Shown here piece by piece: positions 26,587 through 35,208 of a DNA stretch of 64,000 bases. The stretch is from Micromonospora radicis (GTDB lineage: Bacteria; Actinomycetota; Actinomycetes; Mycobacteriales; Micromonosporaceae). Under the pieces are notes generated by a model. It was not told the origin of the DNA. It saw only the letters and a program-made list of their open reading frames with translations, and did not search any database. Every line of letters starts with the position of its first letter. Within the stretch, counting starts at the first letter, position 1. The position numbers were made by a program, and so were the translations under genes. Where the stretch lies: contig NZ_QXEC01000027.1 of assembly GCF_003583405.1 (NCBI RefSeq), positions 1 to 64,000 on the forward strand, in the 5' to 3' direction.

Positions 26587-26592
26587 TAGGCT
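26587..26592 (+). promoter_or_regulatory. -10 box of the first Get3-like gene
   Basis: TAGGCT, 6 nt before GTG 26599; the mRNA should be leaderless. Confidence 0.6.
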
Positions 26593-26598
26593 CGACGG

Positions 26599-27576
26599 GT
26601 GGCAGCAACGCAGCGCGCGACCGACCGGGCCGGCACCGACTGGCCCGCTCGCCTGCACGTGGTGACCGGTAAGGGCGGCACGGGCAAGACCAGCGTGGCC
26701 GCCGCCCTGGCGCTGGGCCTGGCCGCCGGTGGCCGACGCACTCTGCTGGTCGAGGTCGAGGGCCGGCAGGGCATCGCGCAGCTGTTCGGCACCGAGCCGC
26801 TGCCGTACGCCGAGCTGCGGCTGACCGACGCGCCGGGCGACGGCGAGGTGTGGGCGCTGGCGGTGGACGCCGAGGAGGCGCTGCTCGAGTACCTGGACAT
26901 GTTCTACAAGCTCGGTGCGGCCGGCCGGGCGCTGCGCAAGCTCGGCGCGATCGACTTCGCCACCACCATCGCACCCGGGCTGCGGGACGTGCTGCTCACC
27001 GGCAAGGTCAAGGAGGCCACCACCCGCACCGTCGACCAGCGGCGGCGGTACGACGCGGTGGTGTTGGACGCGCCGCCCACCGGTCGGATCGGCCGTTTCC
27101 TGAACGTGACGGCCGAAACCGCGCGGCTGGCCAAGGTCGGCCCGATCAAGACCCAGAGCGAGGGGGTCGCCGCTCTGCTGCGTTCACCGATGACCGCGGT
27201 GCACGTGGTGAGCCTGCTCGAAGAGATGCCGGTGCAGGAGACGATCGACGCGATCGACGAGCTGGCGTCGCTGGGCTTCGGGGTGGGACGCGTGATCATC
27301 AACGCGGCCCGGCCGCCGCTGCCGGCGGGGCGGCCGGTCACCGAGGCGGAGCTGGCCCGCGGGTTGCGTGCCGCCGGGCTCCCGACCGACCGTCGTACCC
27401 TCGCCGGTCTGCACGAGGAGGCACGTGACCAGGCGATCCGCCGCGAGTTGGAGGACTCGCTGCGGGCCGACCTGGTGGAACTCGGCCGGCCCCTGGTGGA
27501 ACTCCCGCTGCTGCCCGACGGGGTGGACCGCGCCGGCCTGGACCGGCTCGCCGCCGCGCTCGTACCCGGCGATTGA
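26599..27576 (+). CDS. Get3/ArsA-family ATPase, first of a pair (Rv3679 type)
   Basis: The 325-residue protein has the deviant Walker A of ArsA/Get3/MinD ATPases, VTGKGGTGKTSVAAAL, switch I around VDAEEALLEYLDMFYKLG and switch II DAPPTGRIGRFLNV. In eukaryotes Get3 inserts tail-anchored proteins. In mycobacteria the paired Rv3679/Rv3680 proteins have been linked to detoxification and interact with each other. No arsenic-binding Cys pattern is seen, which argues against arsenite transport. It is followed after 57 bp by the second ATPase; together they likely form a heterodimer. Confidence 0.9.
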   Translation: MAATQRATDRAGTDWPARLHVVTGKGGTGKTSVAAALALGLAAGGRRTLLVEVEGRQGIAQLFGTEPLPYAELRLTDAPGDGEVWALAVDAEEALLEYLDMFYKLGAAGRALRKLGAIDFATTIAPGLRDVLLTGKVKEATTRTVDQRRRYDAVVLDAPPTGRIGRFLNVTAETARLAKVGPIKTQSEGVAALLRSPMTAVHVVSLLEEMPVQETIDAIDELASLGFGVGRVIINAARPPLPAGRPVTEAELARGLRAAGLPTDRRTLAGLHEEARDQAIRRELEDSLRADLVELGRPLVELPLLPDGVDRAGLDRLAAALVPGD

Positions 27577-27621
27577 CTCACACCTTCACCTCGGCCCCAC
27601 GCGCAGGCCGGGTGAGCCCGA

Positions 27622-27627
27622 TACGCT
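27622..27627 (+). promoter_or_regulatory. -10 box of the second Get3-like gene
   Basis: TACGCT, 6 nt before GTG 27634, showing that the second ATPase can have its own leaderless transcript. Confidence 0.55.
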
Positions 27628-27633
27628 CGATTG

Positions 27634-28782
27634 GTGCCCTCCGACAACGCCGCGCCGCCGCTGGACGTCGACCGGATCCTGGCCGATCCGGGCGTACGGA
27701 TCGTGGTGTGCTGCGGGGCGGGCGGAGTGGGCAAAACGACCACCGCCGCCGCGCTGGCCCTGCGGGCGGCCGAGCAGCACGGCCGCCGGACGGTGGTACT
27801 CACCATCGACCCGGCCCGGCGGCTGGCCCAGTCACTCGGCCTGACCGAGCTGGACAACACGCCCCGGCAGGTCAAGGGGATCGACGTCGAGACCAGCGGC
27901 GGTGAACTGCACGCCATGATGCTGGACATGAAGCGCACCTTCGACGACGTGGTGCTCACACACACCGATCCGGCGAAGGCGGCGGAGATCTTCGCGAACC
28001 CCTTCTACCAGGCGATGAGTTCCACCTTCTCCGGCACTCAGGAGTACATGGCCATGGAGAAGCTGGGTCAGCTGCACGCCCGGGGCGAGTGGGATCTGAT
28101 CGTGGTGGACACGCCACCGTCCCGATCGGCGTTGGACTTCCTCGACGCGCCGGCCCGGCTGTCACGCTTCCTCGACGGGCGGATGCTGAGGCTGCTGCTC
28201 GCCCCGGCGCGAACCGGTGGCCGCAGCATGTTCAGCCTCGTCACCGCGTCCTTCGGGATGTTCTCCCGGGTGGTGCAGAAGGTGATCGGCACCCAACTGT
28301 TGTCCGACCTGTCCGGATTCGTGGCGGCGCTCGACTCGATGTTCGGCGGGTTCCGGCAACGCGCGGAGCAGACGTACCGCATCCTGCAGGCGGACGAAAC
28401 GGCGTTCGTGCTGGTCGCGGCGCCGGAGCCGGACGCGGTCCGGGAGGCCGCCTACTTCGCCGGCCGGCTGCGCGAGGAGAAGATGCCGCTGGCCGGGCTG
28501 GTGCTCAACCGGGTGCACCGCCCGACGGTGTCCGGCCTGGGCGCCCCGGAGAGCCGGGCCGCCGCCGACCGGCTGGCGTCGGCCGGCGGGCACGAGGGCA
28601 CCGTCGAGGTGCTGCGCGCCCACGCCGCCCTGGCCGAGCAGGCGGTCCGCGAGCAGCAGGTGGCAGCGCGGTTCACCGAGCAGTTCCCGCAGGTGCCGAC
28701 GGTGTCGGTCACGGCGCAGCCCGCCGACGTACATGACGTCGACGGGCTACGAACGATCGGTACGGCGATCAGCCGTCCCTGA
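27634..28782 (+). CDS. Get3/ArsA-family ATPase, second of a pair (Rv3680 type)
   Basis: The 382-residue protein has Walker A CGAGGVGKTTTAAALALRA, switch I LTIDPARRLAQSLGL and switch II VVDTPPSRSALDFLDAP, all typical of Get3/ArsA ATPases. A Met-rich helical region (MMLDMKRTF, AMSSTFSGTQEYMAM, SMFSLVTASFGMF) could form a hydrophobic client-binding groove like that of Get3. GTG 27634 is chosen on the -10 spacing; a TTG precedes it directly. It ends 8 bp from the convergent whiB stop. Confidence 0.9.
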   Translation: MPSDNAAPPLDVDRILADPGVRIVVCCGAGGVGKTTTAAALALRAAEQHGRRTVVLTIDPARRLAQSLGLTELDNTPRQVKGIDVETSGGELHAMMLDMKRTFDDVVLTHTDPAKAAEIFANPFYQAMSSTFSGTQEYMAMEKLGQLHARGEWDLIVVDTPPSRSALDFLDAPARLSRFLDGRMLRLLLAPARTGGRSMFSLVTASFGMFSRVVQKVIGTQLLSDLSGFVAALDSMFGGFRQRAEQTYRILQADETAFVLVAAPEPDAVREAAYFAGRLREEKMPLAGLVLNRVHRPTVSGLGAPESRAAADRLASAGGHEGTVEVLRAHAALAEQAVREQQVAARFTEQFPQVPTVSVTAQPADVHDVDGLRTIGTAISRP

Positions 28783-28789
28783 CTCGTCG

Positions 28790-29110
28790 TCAGTTGCTGG
28801 TGGTCACCAGGATCTTGTCCTTGCCGGTCTTGTCCTTGGCGTTCTTCTTCATCGCCGCCTCGAACATCTTGCGCCAGCTGGTGACCTGCGGGTGACGACG
28901 CAGCAGGGCACGACGTTCACGTTCGGTCATGCCGCCCCACACACCGAACTCGATCCGGTTGTCCAGCGCGTCGGCCAGGCACTCGTACCGGACTGGGCAG
29001 CTCCGGCAGATCCGCTTCGCCACGTTCTGTTCGGCGCCCTGTACGAACAACGCGTCCGGGTCCCCGTTCTGACATGCCGCCTGTGACGGCCAGTCAGTGA
29101 TCATGCCCAT
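28790..29110 (-). CDS. whiB4: WhiB-family iron-sulfur regulator (WhiB4-like)
   Basis: The 106-residue protein has the four cluster Cys of WhiB proteins in C-x21-C-x2-C-x5-C spacing (AACQNG; RICRSCPVRYEC), the turn GVWGG, and a basic C-terminal DNA-binding segment (ERERRALLRR; KKNAKDKTGKDK). WhiB proteins bind a redox-sensitive 4Fe-4S cluster and act with the primary sigma factor. The gene lies between the Get3 pair and ponA2 exactly as whiB4 (Rv3681c) does, which is the main basis for the symbol. A second in-frame ATG is two codons in. AAGGGGGGA precedes ATG 29110. Confidence 0.9.
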   Translation of the reverse strand: MGMITDWPSQAACQNGDPDALFVQGAEQNVAKRICRSCPVRYECLADALDNRIEFGVWGGMTERERRALLRRHPQVTSWRKMFEAAMKKNAKDKTGKDKILVTTSN

Positions 29111-29502
29111 CTGTACACGTCCCCCCTTGCAGTACTACCGACGCCGTCACGGGCCAGCCGGCATTCCCCCCGATCGTCCGGCGCGCCTTACCCCAAGGCG
29201 ACACGGACGACACATGTGGCTATCGCCGCCCCCATCATGCTCTGTAGTTGCCCGATTACGCAACGTTGTCGGCTAAATCCATCATTCCGGACACTCCCGG
29301 CTTCTCGGGCTCGGGATCGCCGCTTACCCAACCGGAGTCCGCGAAAACGCTGCGAGCCGCCTCCGGGTGGAGGAAACTCAGCACGGAATCACGCAACCGG
29401 ACACCCGGTGCCACGCGTCTAGCACAACGAGGCCGGCGCGCGCAGGAAATGGGGAAAGAACGCCCCAGCGCCCCTCGTTACCTGTTCGCGTACCCTGTCG
29501 AG
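29111..29502. other. Divergent regulatory region between whiB and ponA2
   Basis: The 392-bp gap contains the whiB promoter side and the ponA2 -10 box (29491-29496). A plus-strand frame open from 29248 runs into ponA2 but shows no conserved residues before the transmembrane segment. Confidence 0.55.
29491..29496 (+). promoter_or_regulatory. -10 box of ponA2
   Basis: TACCCT, 6 nt before GTG 29503; it decides this start over the longer frame. Confidence 0.5.
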
Positions 29503-31980
29503 GTGACCTGGATGCGGAAACGTGACCACAATGTCCTGACCAACGCCGCATCGCTGCTCATCTGTGGGCTGTTGGCCGGCGTGGTGGTCGCCGCCGCGGC
29601 CTTTCCCGCGGTGGCGATGTCGGGCCTGGCCGCCAAGGCCGGCGCGGACACCTTCGGCGCGCTGCCGAAGGAACTGACCCTGGCCCGCGCACCCCAGATC
29701 AGTTATCTGCTCGCCTCGGACGGCAAGACCCCGCTGGCGACCATGTACGACGAGAACCGGCGGGAGGTCAAGCTCGCCGACATCTCGCCGCACATGGCGG
29801 CGGCGATCGTCGCGGCCGAGGACCACGACTTCTACAAGCACAACGGAGTCGACCTCAACGGCGTGGCCCGGGCCTTCGTCAACAACAGCTCCGCCACCAA
29901 CGACCGGCAGGGCGCCTCGACGCTGACCATGCAGTACGTCCGGATGGGCATCGCGTACTCCGCGACGCACCCGGCCGACGTGCTCGCCGCGACCGAGGAC
30001 ACCAGCGCCCGCAAGCTGCGCGAGATGCGGTACGCCATCCAGCTGGACAAGGAGATGTCCAAGGACGAGATCCTGGAGCGTTACCTCAACCTCGCCGCCT
30101 TCGGCAACGGCGCGTACGGCGTCTTCGCCGCCAGCCAGGTCTACTTCAACAAGCACCCGAAGGACCTCAAGATCGAAGAGGCGGCCATGCTGGCCGGCCT
30201 GGTCAAGGCCCCGACCTCGTTCGACCCGACCACCAAGAGCGGTTACCCGCAGGCGGTCGCCCGGCGCGACTACGTGATCGACCACATGGTCACCACCGGC
30301 GCGATTACCAAGGAGCAGGCCGAGGCGGCCAAGGCCGTCAAGCTGGTGGTCAAGGGCAAGCGGGCACCGAACGGCTGCGTCGCCACCAACAAGAACGCCT
30401 GGGGCTTCTTCTGCGACTACTTCTACCGCTGGTGGATGTCGCAGGAGACGTTCGGTTCCACCACGTACGACCGGGAGCGGCGGCTCAAGAGCGGCGGCTA
30501 CACGATCGTCACCACGCTGGACAAGCAGGCCCAGGACGGCGCCGACAAGGCGGTCCGCGCCGCCAAGCCGGTGACCGCCAAGGAGGCCGTGATGGTCGCC
30601 GTGGTCGAGCCCGGCACCGGTCGGGTCCGCGCGCTGTCGGTGAACCGGAACTTCAAGCTCGACAACCCGAAGAACCCGAAGAACCGGCCGCACAGCGACC
30701 CGGTCCAGCGCAACCGCGGCAAGCTCGGCAACTATCCGAACACGGTGAACCCGCTGCTCACCGGCGGTGACGGCATCACCGGCTACCAGGCCGGCTCGGT
30801 GTTCAAGATCTTCACCATCGTGGCCGCGCTGGAGAAGGGCATCCCGCTCAGCTACACCATCAACGCGCCGCAGCAGTTCAAGTCCGACTACATCCTCCGC
30901 CAAGGTGCGCCTGCCACCTGTCCGGGGACACACTTCTACTGCCCGACCAACTCCAACCTCCAGCCCGGCGGCGTGAAGGACATGTGGAGCGCCTTCTCGG
31001 CCTCGACCAACACCTACTTCGTGCCGCTGCAACAGCAGGTCGGCGCGGAGAACGTGGTCGACGCGGCCAAGCGGCTGGGCATCCAGTTCCGGGTCAGCAG
31101 GGAGAACGCCTGGGCCAACAACAAGGAGGCCGCCAACCAGTGGGGCGCGTTCACCCTGGGCGTCACGGACACCACGCCGCTGGAACTGGCCAACGCGTAC
31201 GCCACGCTGGCCGCCGACGGCAAGTACTGCGAGCCGATCCCGGTGCAGTCGATCCGCGACCTGGACGGCAACAAGCTGGACGTGGCCAACCCGCGCTGTG
31301 AGAAGCGGATCAGCACGGAGGTGGCCCGGGCGGCCGTCGACGCGGCCCGCTGCCCGGTCGGTGACAACTCCTCCACCAGCAAGTGCGGCGGCAGCCGTAC
31401 GGCCGCGGAGGGTCGCGGCATCGTCGGCAAGCCGATCGCCGGCAAGTCCGGCACCACCGACGCGGAGAAGACCGCCTCCCTGGTCGCGATGACCAAGCAG
31501 TACGCGGTCGCCGGCATCCTGGCCGACCCGGACTGGCCGCAGACCAACGTGAAGATGAAGCACAAGACTGCCGACGGCATCAACCCGCCGGTGTTCCAGA
31601 CGCTCAAGGCCGCGATGGACGGCAAGAAAGCGATCAACTTCGACCCGCCGGGTCAGAAGATCGCCCTGGGCGACCAGCGCAGCATTCCCGGCGTCCGGTG
31701 CCTGGACATCGAACGGGCGAAGTCCCGGATCTCCGGGGCAGGTTTCACGCCCGTGGTCTCCAGCAACCGGGTGACCTCGGACTGCCCGGCCGGCACCGCC
31801 CACGGCACCAGCCCGGACGGCCGCACCATCAAGGGCGGCATCGTGACGATCTTGGTCAGCGCCGGTGGCGGTGGGAACAGCGACGACGGCGGTAGTGGCA
31901 ACGGCAACGGTCGGCCGACTAACCCGTCCGGGCCGCCCAGCAACACGGGTCGGCCGCCGGACGGCCCGCCCAACGGCTGA
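29503..31980 (+). CDS. ponA2: Bifunctional penicillin-binding protein, PonA2 type
   Basis: The 825-residue class A enzyme has a short cytoplasmic N-terminus, one transmembrane helix (about residues 12-40), a GT51 glycosyltransferase (catalytic Glu in AAEDHDFYKHNG; QGASTLTMQYVR), a transpeptidase (SVFK nucleophile motif, STN, KSGT) and a C-terminal PASTA domain (IPGVRCLDIERAKSRI to ILVSAGG) followed by a Gly/Asn/Pro tail. It polymerises and crosslinks peptidoglycan outside the membrane. PASTA plus the neighbours (whiB, Get3 pair, metallophosphoesterase) identify it as the counterpart of Rv3682. Confidence 0.93.
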   Translation: MTWMRKRDHNVLTNAASLLICGLLAGVVVAAAAFPAVAMSGLAAKAGADTFGALPKELTLARAPQISYLLASDGKTPLATMYDENRREVKLADISPHMAAAIVAAEDHDFYKHNGVDLNGVARAFVNNSSATNDRQGASTLTMQYVRMGIAYSATHPADVLAATEDTSARKLREMRYAIQLDKEMSKDEILERYLNLAAFGNGAYGVFAASQVYFNKHPKDLKIEEAAMLAGLVKAPTSFDPTTKSGYPQAVARRDYVIDHMVTTGAITKEQAEAAKAVKLVVKGKRAPNGCVATNKNAWGFFCDYFYRWWMSQETFGSTTYDRERRLKSGGYTIVTTLDKQAQDGADKAVRAAKPVTAKEAVMVAVVEPGTGRVRALSVNRNFKLDNPKNPKNRPHSDPVQRNRGKLGNYPNTVNPLLTGGDGITGYQAGSVFKIFTIVAALEKGIPLSYTINAPQQFKSDYILRQGAPATCPGTHFYCPTNSNLQPGGVKDMWSAFSASTNTYFVPLQQQVGAENVVDAAKRLGIQFRVSRENAWANNKEAANQWGAFTLGVTDTTPLELANAYATLAADGKYCEPIPVQSIRDLDGNKLDVANPRCEKRISTEVARAAVDAARCPVGDNSSTSKCGGSRTAAEGRGIVGKPIAGKSGTTDAEKTASLVAMTKQYAVAGILADPDWPQTNVKMKHKTADGINPPVFQTLKAAMDGKKAINFDPPGQKIALGDQRSIPGVRCLDIERAKSRISGAGFTPVVSSNRVTSDCPAGTAHGTSPDGRTIKGGIVTILVSAGGGGNSDDGGSGNGNGRPTNPSGPPSNTGRPPDGPPNG

Positions 31981-32001
31981 CCGCGGCACCGACCGACCCG
32001 G

Positions 32002-32038
32002 AACGGGCGGGCACTCTTCCGAGAGTGCCCGCCCGTTT
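32002..32038. terminator. Terminator between ponA2 and yqeY
   Basis: A perfect 16-bp stem (AACGGGCGGGCACTCT with its complement) around a TCCG tetraloop, followed by TTT, ends transcription of the convergent ponA2 and possibly yqeY genes. Confidence 0.88.
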
Positions 32039-32053
32039 CACGTACCATCCGCC

Positions 32054-32109
32054 CCGGCGACCGGCGACCGGCGACCGGCGACCGGCGACCGGCGACCGGC
32101 GACCGGCGA
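32054..32109. repeat. Heptamer tandem repeat
   Basis: Eight perfect copies of CCGGCGA lie between the ponA2 terminator and the yqeY stop, outside any coding sequence. Confidence 0.95.
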
Positions 32110-32133
32110 CCGACGGCCGACGGCCGGCGCAGG

Positions 32134-32589
32134 TCAGAGGCCGAGCTGGCGGCGTACCTCCGCGGCGACCCGGCCGCCCTCGGCCTGGCCGGCCACCGCC
32201 GCCTGGGCCGCCTTCATCGCCGGGCCCATCTGGGCCTTGCCGGTGAAGCCGCCCGCGGCGAGCGCCCCCGCGACCAGCTCGGTCAGCTCGGCGTCGGAGA
32301 GCTGCCGAGGCAGGTAACGCTCCAGCACCTCGCCCTCGGCGGTCTCCTTGGCGGCCTGCTCGTCCCGGCCCGCGTCGGCGAAGGCGGTCGCCGCCTCGCG
32401 GCGCTTCTTCGCCTCCTTGGTCAACACCGCCAGCACCTCGTCGTCACTGAGTTCCCGCTTCGCCTTGCCGGCGACCTCGGCCGTGCCCACGGCGGCCAGG
32501 GCCATCCGCAGGGTGGAGGTGGTCAGTTCGTCGCGGGCCTTGAGGGCGGTACGCATGTCGGCGGTCAGGCGGTCCTTCAGCGTGCTCAT
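32134..32589 (-). CDS. YqeY/GatB-like protein
   Basis: The 151-residue protein is an all-helical YqeY-family member, related to the tail domain of the GatB subunit of tRNA amidotransferases. Typical sequence is STLKDRLTADMRTALKARD at the start, RREAATAFADAGRDEQAAKE in the middle and a small C-terminal domain ending GRVAAEVRRQLG. Its cellular role is not established; tRNA binding is suggested for the family. ATG 32589 has no ribosome-binding site and a TAGTTT box 8 nt upstream. It is divergent from the metallophosphoesterase gene. Confidence 0.87.
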   Translation of the reverse strand: MSTLKDRLTADMRTALKARDELTTSTLRMALAAVGTAEVAGKAKRELSDDEVLAVLTKEAKKRREAATAFADAGRDEQAAKETAEGEVLERYLPRQLSDAELTELVAGALAAGGFTGKAQMGPAMKAAQAAVAGQAEGGRVAAEVRRQLGL

Positions 32590-32614
32590 GGACGCCCAAA
32601 CTACCCTGGTCGGC
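32590..32614. promoter_or_regulatory. Overlapping divergent leaderless promoters
   Basis: Only 25 bp separate the yqeY and metallophosphoesterase ATGs. TAGTTT (minus strand, 32598-32603) and TACCCT (plus strand, 32602-32607) overlap by two bases, 8 and 7 nt from their start codons. Each -35 region must lie inside the other gene. Confidence 0.6.
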
Positions 32615-33508
32615 ATGCGAAAGCGCACACTATTCCGGCTCGCGACCGCCACCGTCGCGACGGGCGCCGCCGCCCTGGCGTACGCGTCCCTGATCGAGCG
32701 CAACATGTTCTCCCTCCGACGCTTCGACGTACCGGTGCTGCCGGCCGGCACCGAGCCGCTGCGGGTCCTGCACCTGTCGGACCTGCACATGACCCCCAAC
32801 CAGATCCGCAAGCAGAACTGGGTCGCCTCGCTGGCCGCCCTCGACCCCGACCTGGTCGTGGTGACCGGGGACAACATGGCCCACCCGGGGGCGGTGCCGG
32901 GCGTGCTGCGGGCGCTGCAACCGCTGCTCGACTACCCGGGTGCCTTCGTGTTCGGCTCGAACGACTACACCGGGCCGGTCCTGAAGAACCCGTTCAGCTA
33001 CTTCCTGCCCGACCGCGAGTACGCCGAAGGGGTCGAGCTGCCCTACGACGAGCTGCGGGACGTCCTCGTCGGCGCCGGCTGGACGGACCTGAACAACCGG
33101 CGGACCACCGTGAAGGCCGGCGGCCGGGCGATCGAGATGGCCGGCGTCGACGACCCGCACATCGAACGGGACGACTACCCGGCCGTGGCCGGCCCGGTCT
33201 CCGGCACGGCGGACCTGTCGATCGCGTTGACCCACTCCCCCGAGCCGGCGTTGCTCGACGAGATGGCCGCCGACGGCTTCGGGCTGCTGCTCGCCGGCCA
33301 CACCCACGGCGGGCAGGTCTGCGTACCGGGAGTGGGCGCGTTGGTGACCAACTGCGGACTGCCCCGGTCGATGGCGAAGGGCCTGCACCGCTGGCCCGGC
33401 TCCGACTCCTGGCTGCACGTCTCGGCCGGGCTCGGCACCCACCCGACCGCCCCGGTCCGCTTCGCCTGCCCGCCGGAAGCCAGCCTGCTCACCCTGATCC
33501 CTCGCTGA
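32615..33508 (+). CDS. Membrane-anchored metallophosphoesterase (Rv3683 type)
   Basis: The 297-residue protein has an N-terminal hydrophobic helix (about residues 8-26) and a calcineurin-like phosphoesterase domain with the expected metal ligands: DLH in LHLSDLHMTP, GDN in VVTGDNMAH, GSND in FVFGSNDYT, a single His in ALTHSPEP, and GHTHGGQ. It acts on the outer face of the membrane or on lipid-linked substrates, as UDP-diacylglucosamine hydrolase-like relatives do; the substrate is unknown. Its position after ponA2 matches Rv3683. Confidence 0.9.
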   Translation: MRKRTLFRLATATVATGAAALAYASLIERNMFSLRRFDVPVLPAGTEPLRVLHLSDLHMTPNQIRKQNWVASLAALDPDLVVVTGDNMAHPGAVPGVLRALQPLLDYPGAFVFGSNDYTGPVLKNPFSYFLPDREYAEGVELPYDELRDVLVGAGWTDLNNRRTTVKAGGRAIEMAGVDDPHIERDDYPAVAGPVSGTADLSIALTHSPEPALLDEMAADGFGLLLAGHTHGGQVCVPGVGALVTNCGLPRSMAKGLHRWPGSDSWLHVSAGLGTHPTAPVRFACPPEASLLTLIPR

Positions 33509-33603
33509 TCGCCTCCGCCGGGCGACCAGCGGAGGCCACCAGCTCCCTGGGGGTACCGAGTTTGACCACCGGGGCGGGTGGGCTACTATTTGTCGGCACG
33601 CCT

Positions 33604-33725
<122 letters not shown>

Positions 33726-33728
33726 CTG

Positions 33729-33746
33729 GGTGACCAACTGAGTGAC
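33729..33746 (+). promoter_or_regulatory. Candidate integrase arm-type site, left
   Basis: GGTGACCAACTGAGTGAC lies 4 bp inside attL and is matched with one change at 40420-40437 near the other end of the element. It contains GTGAC twice, 12 bp apart. Confidence 0.45.
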
Positions 33747-34909
33747 TACGCCTCCGCAACCGGCGCGAAGATCCGATCCATGACCGCCGCGCCCTGGAGC
33801 AGCACCGGCCGGAGCTGGTGGCGGTAGACCAACTCCGTCACACTCGTTCCCGAGTGCCCGCACAGATCGGCGATGTCTTCGAGGCTCACCCCGCTGTCGG
33901 AGAGCAAGGACACGAAGCTGTGCCGCAGCTCGCGAGGTGTCCAGGCGGCCGGGTCGAGCCCGGCGAGGGTGACGACTCGGCGGAAGGCCCGGCGGACGTT
34001 GGCCGCGTCGAGGGCAGTACCGATGGTCGAGGCAAAGACCAGGTCGAGCGCGTGCCAGTCCTTGCCGGCAGTCTTGCGCTCCTGGTCCTGGCGCTGACGG
34101 TGACGAGTCAGCGCGGAGACGCACCGGGCAGGTAGTGCGAGGGTGCGTCGTGACTTGCGAGTCTTGGTGTCGCCGCCTTCCCGGTCGGAACGCCAGACGT
34201 GTACGGCGGGCGGTAGCGGCGGATCGAGGTCGGGCCGTCCGGCAAGGACGACATGATCCCAGCACAGGGCGCGTAGTTCCTCGGTACGCGCACCGGTCAA
34301 GAGCGAGAGCACGACGTAGGCGTGCAGGCGGGTTTCCTCGGAGGCGTTGAGGACGGCCTTTGCTTGGTCCAGGGTGAGGGACTTCGACGGTCGGCCGGCT
34401 TGGCCGCGCGGGACGGTGCAGAGCGCGACGACGTTGCGCTTGACCTTGTCTCGGGCCATGGCTCGGTTGATCGAGCGGTTGAGGCACCCGTAGAGGTCGC
34501 GAAGGGTGCGGGTGCTGAGGGTGGTGGCTTTGTCGGCTAGCCAGCGGTCGACGTCCTGGGCGCGAAGCTCGCGTAGCTTTCGAGCGCCTAACGCCGGGAT
34601 GATGTGGGTGCGGCACAGGATCTCGCACTTGGTCTTGGTGCGGTCTGATCGGCCGTTGAGTCCGTAGGTGAGCCAGTCGGTGACGGCTTCGGTGACGGTG
34701 TAGTGGTGCTCGGCGATGGCGAGCCCGTCTTCGTAGTCGCGGATCTTTTCCCGCAGTTTGGTGCGGGCTTCGGTCTTGGTCTTGCCGCTGCCTTTGCGCA
34801 CGATGCGTTTGCCGGCCGGGGTGTAGCCGACGGTGACGGTGGCGATCCAGCGTTGCCGGGACTCGTCCCAGTGCAGGCCGCCTTCTCCTCGGGCGCGGCG
34901 TGTGGTCAT
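33746..34909 (-). CDS. int: Tyrosine site-specific integrase
   Basis: The 387-residue protein has an N-terminal arm-binding region (GEGGLHWDESRQRWIATVTV), a core-binding SAM-like domain and a C-terminal catalytic domain. Catalytic residues are Arg in TGARTEELRAL, Lys in TKTRKSRRTLAL, the His-Arg region in TPRELRHSFVSL, His in LCGHSGTSV and the nucleophile Tyr in LVYRHQL. It would recombine the tRNA-Pro core with the element's attP. The ATG overlaps the xis stop (ATGA), so both are made from one message. Confidence 0.93.
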   Translation of the reverse strand: MTTRRARGEGGLHWDESRQRWIATVTVGYTPAGKRIVRKGSGKTKTEARTKLREKIRDYEDGLAIAEHHYTVTEAVTDWLTYGLNGRSDRTKTKCEILCRTHIIPALGARKLRELRAQDVDRWLADKATTLSTRTLRDLYGCLNRSINRAMARDKVKRNVVALCTVPRGQAGRPSKSLTLDQAKAVLNASEETRLHAYVVLSLLTGARTEELRALCWDHVVLAGRPDLDPPLPPAVHVWRSDREGGDTKTRKSRRTLALPARCVSALTRHRQRQDQERKTAGKDWHALDLVFASTIGTALDAANVRRAFRRVVTLAGLDPAAWTPRELRHSFVSLLSDSGVSLEDIADLCGHSGTSVTELVYRHQLRPVLLQGAAVMDRIFAPVAEA

Positions 34910-35124
34910 CGGGTTCCTCCTTCCTGGGCTTCCTGTTCGAGTAGGTCGACGTAGGCGGTGATGGCGGCGGCGGGGACGAGGCGGGCTCGTCCTTGCCGGA
35001 CGGTGCGCAGTCGTCCGGCGCGGATCTGTTCGTAGATCACGGTCCGGGACAGGCTGAGCAGTCGCATCGCGTCGGTGATCCGGTAGAGCGCCCGGGTCGG
35101 CGCGTCGAGGGTGGGTGCGGTCAA
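34906..35124 (-). CDS. xis: Excisionase (MerR-like helix-turn-helix)
   Basis: The 72-residue protein (from TTG 35124) is a small winged helix-turn-helix protein: YRITDAMRLLSLSRTVIYEQI then AGRLRTVRQGRARLVPAAAI. Such proteins bend DNA to favour excision and are encoded just before the integrase in these elements. The frame also allows GTG 35166, but that codon lies inside a palindrome, while TTG 35124 has a strong AGGAAGGA upstream. The true start is therefore uncertain by 14 residues. Confidence 0.82.
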   Translation of the reverse strand: MTAPTLDAPTRALYRITDAMRLLSLSRTVIYEQIRAGRLRTVRQGRARLVPAAAITAYVDLLEQEAQEGGTR

Positions 35125-35159
35125 ACGGGTGGTCCTTCCTGCTAGGGGTTGCGGGTTTG

Positions 35160-35208
35160 TTGACACGTACGTGTCAAGCGGGGTGGGTTGGTTGACACGT
35201 ACGTGTCA
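35160..35208. promoter_or_regulatory. Twin palindromes upstream of xis
   Basis: TTGACACGTACGTGTCAA (35160-35177) is a perfect 18-bp palindrome; its 16-bp core TGACACGTACGTGTCA recurs at 35193-35208. Their centres are 32 bp apart, about three helical turns. The second copy includes the rep stop codon. They could be repressor or excisionase sites or part of the replication origin. Confidence 0.75.

Noticed and set aside
29419..31989. An 856-codon minus-strand frame opposite ponA2
   Set aside because: ponA2 has all catalytic motifs on the plus strand; the antisense frame has none.
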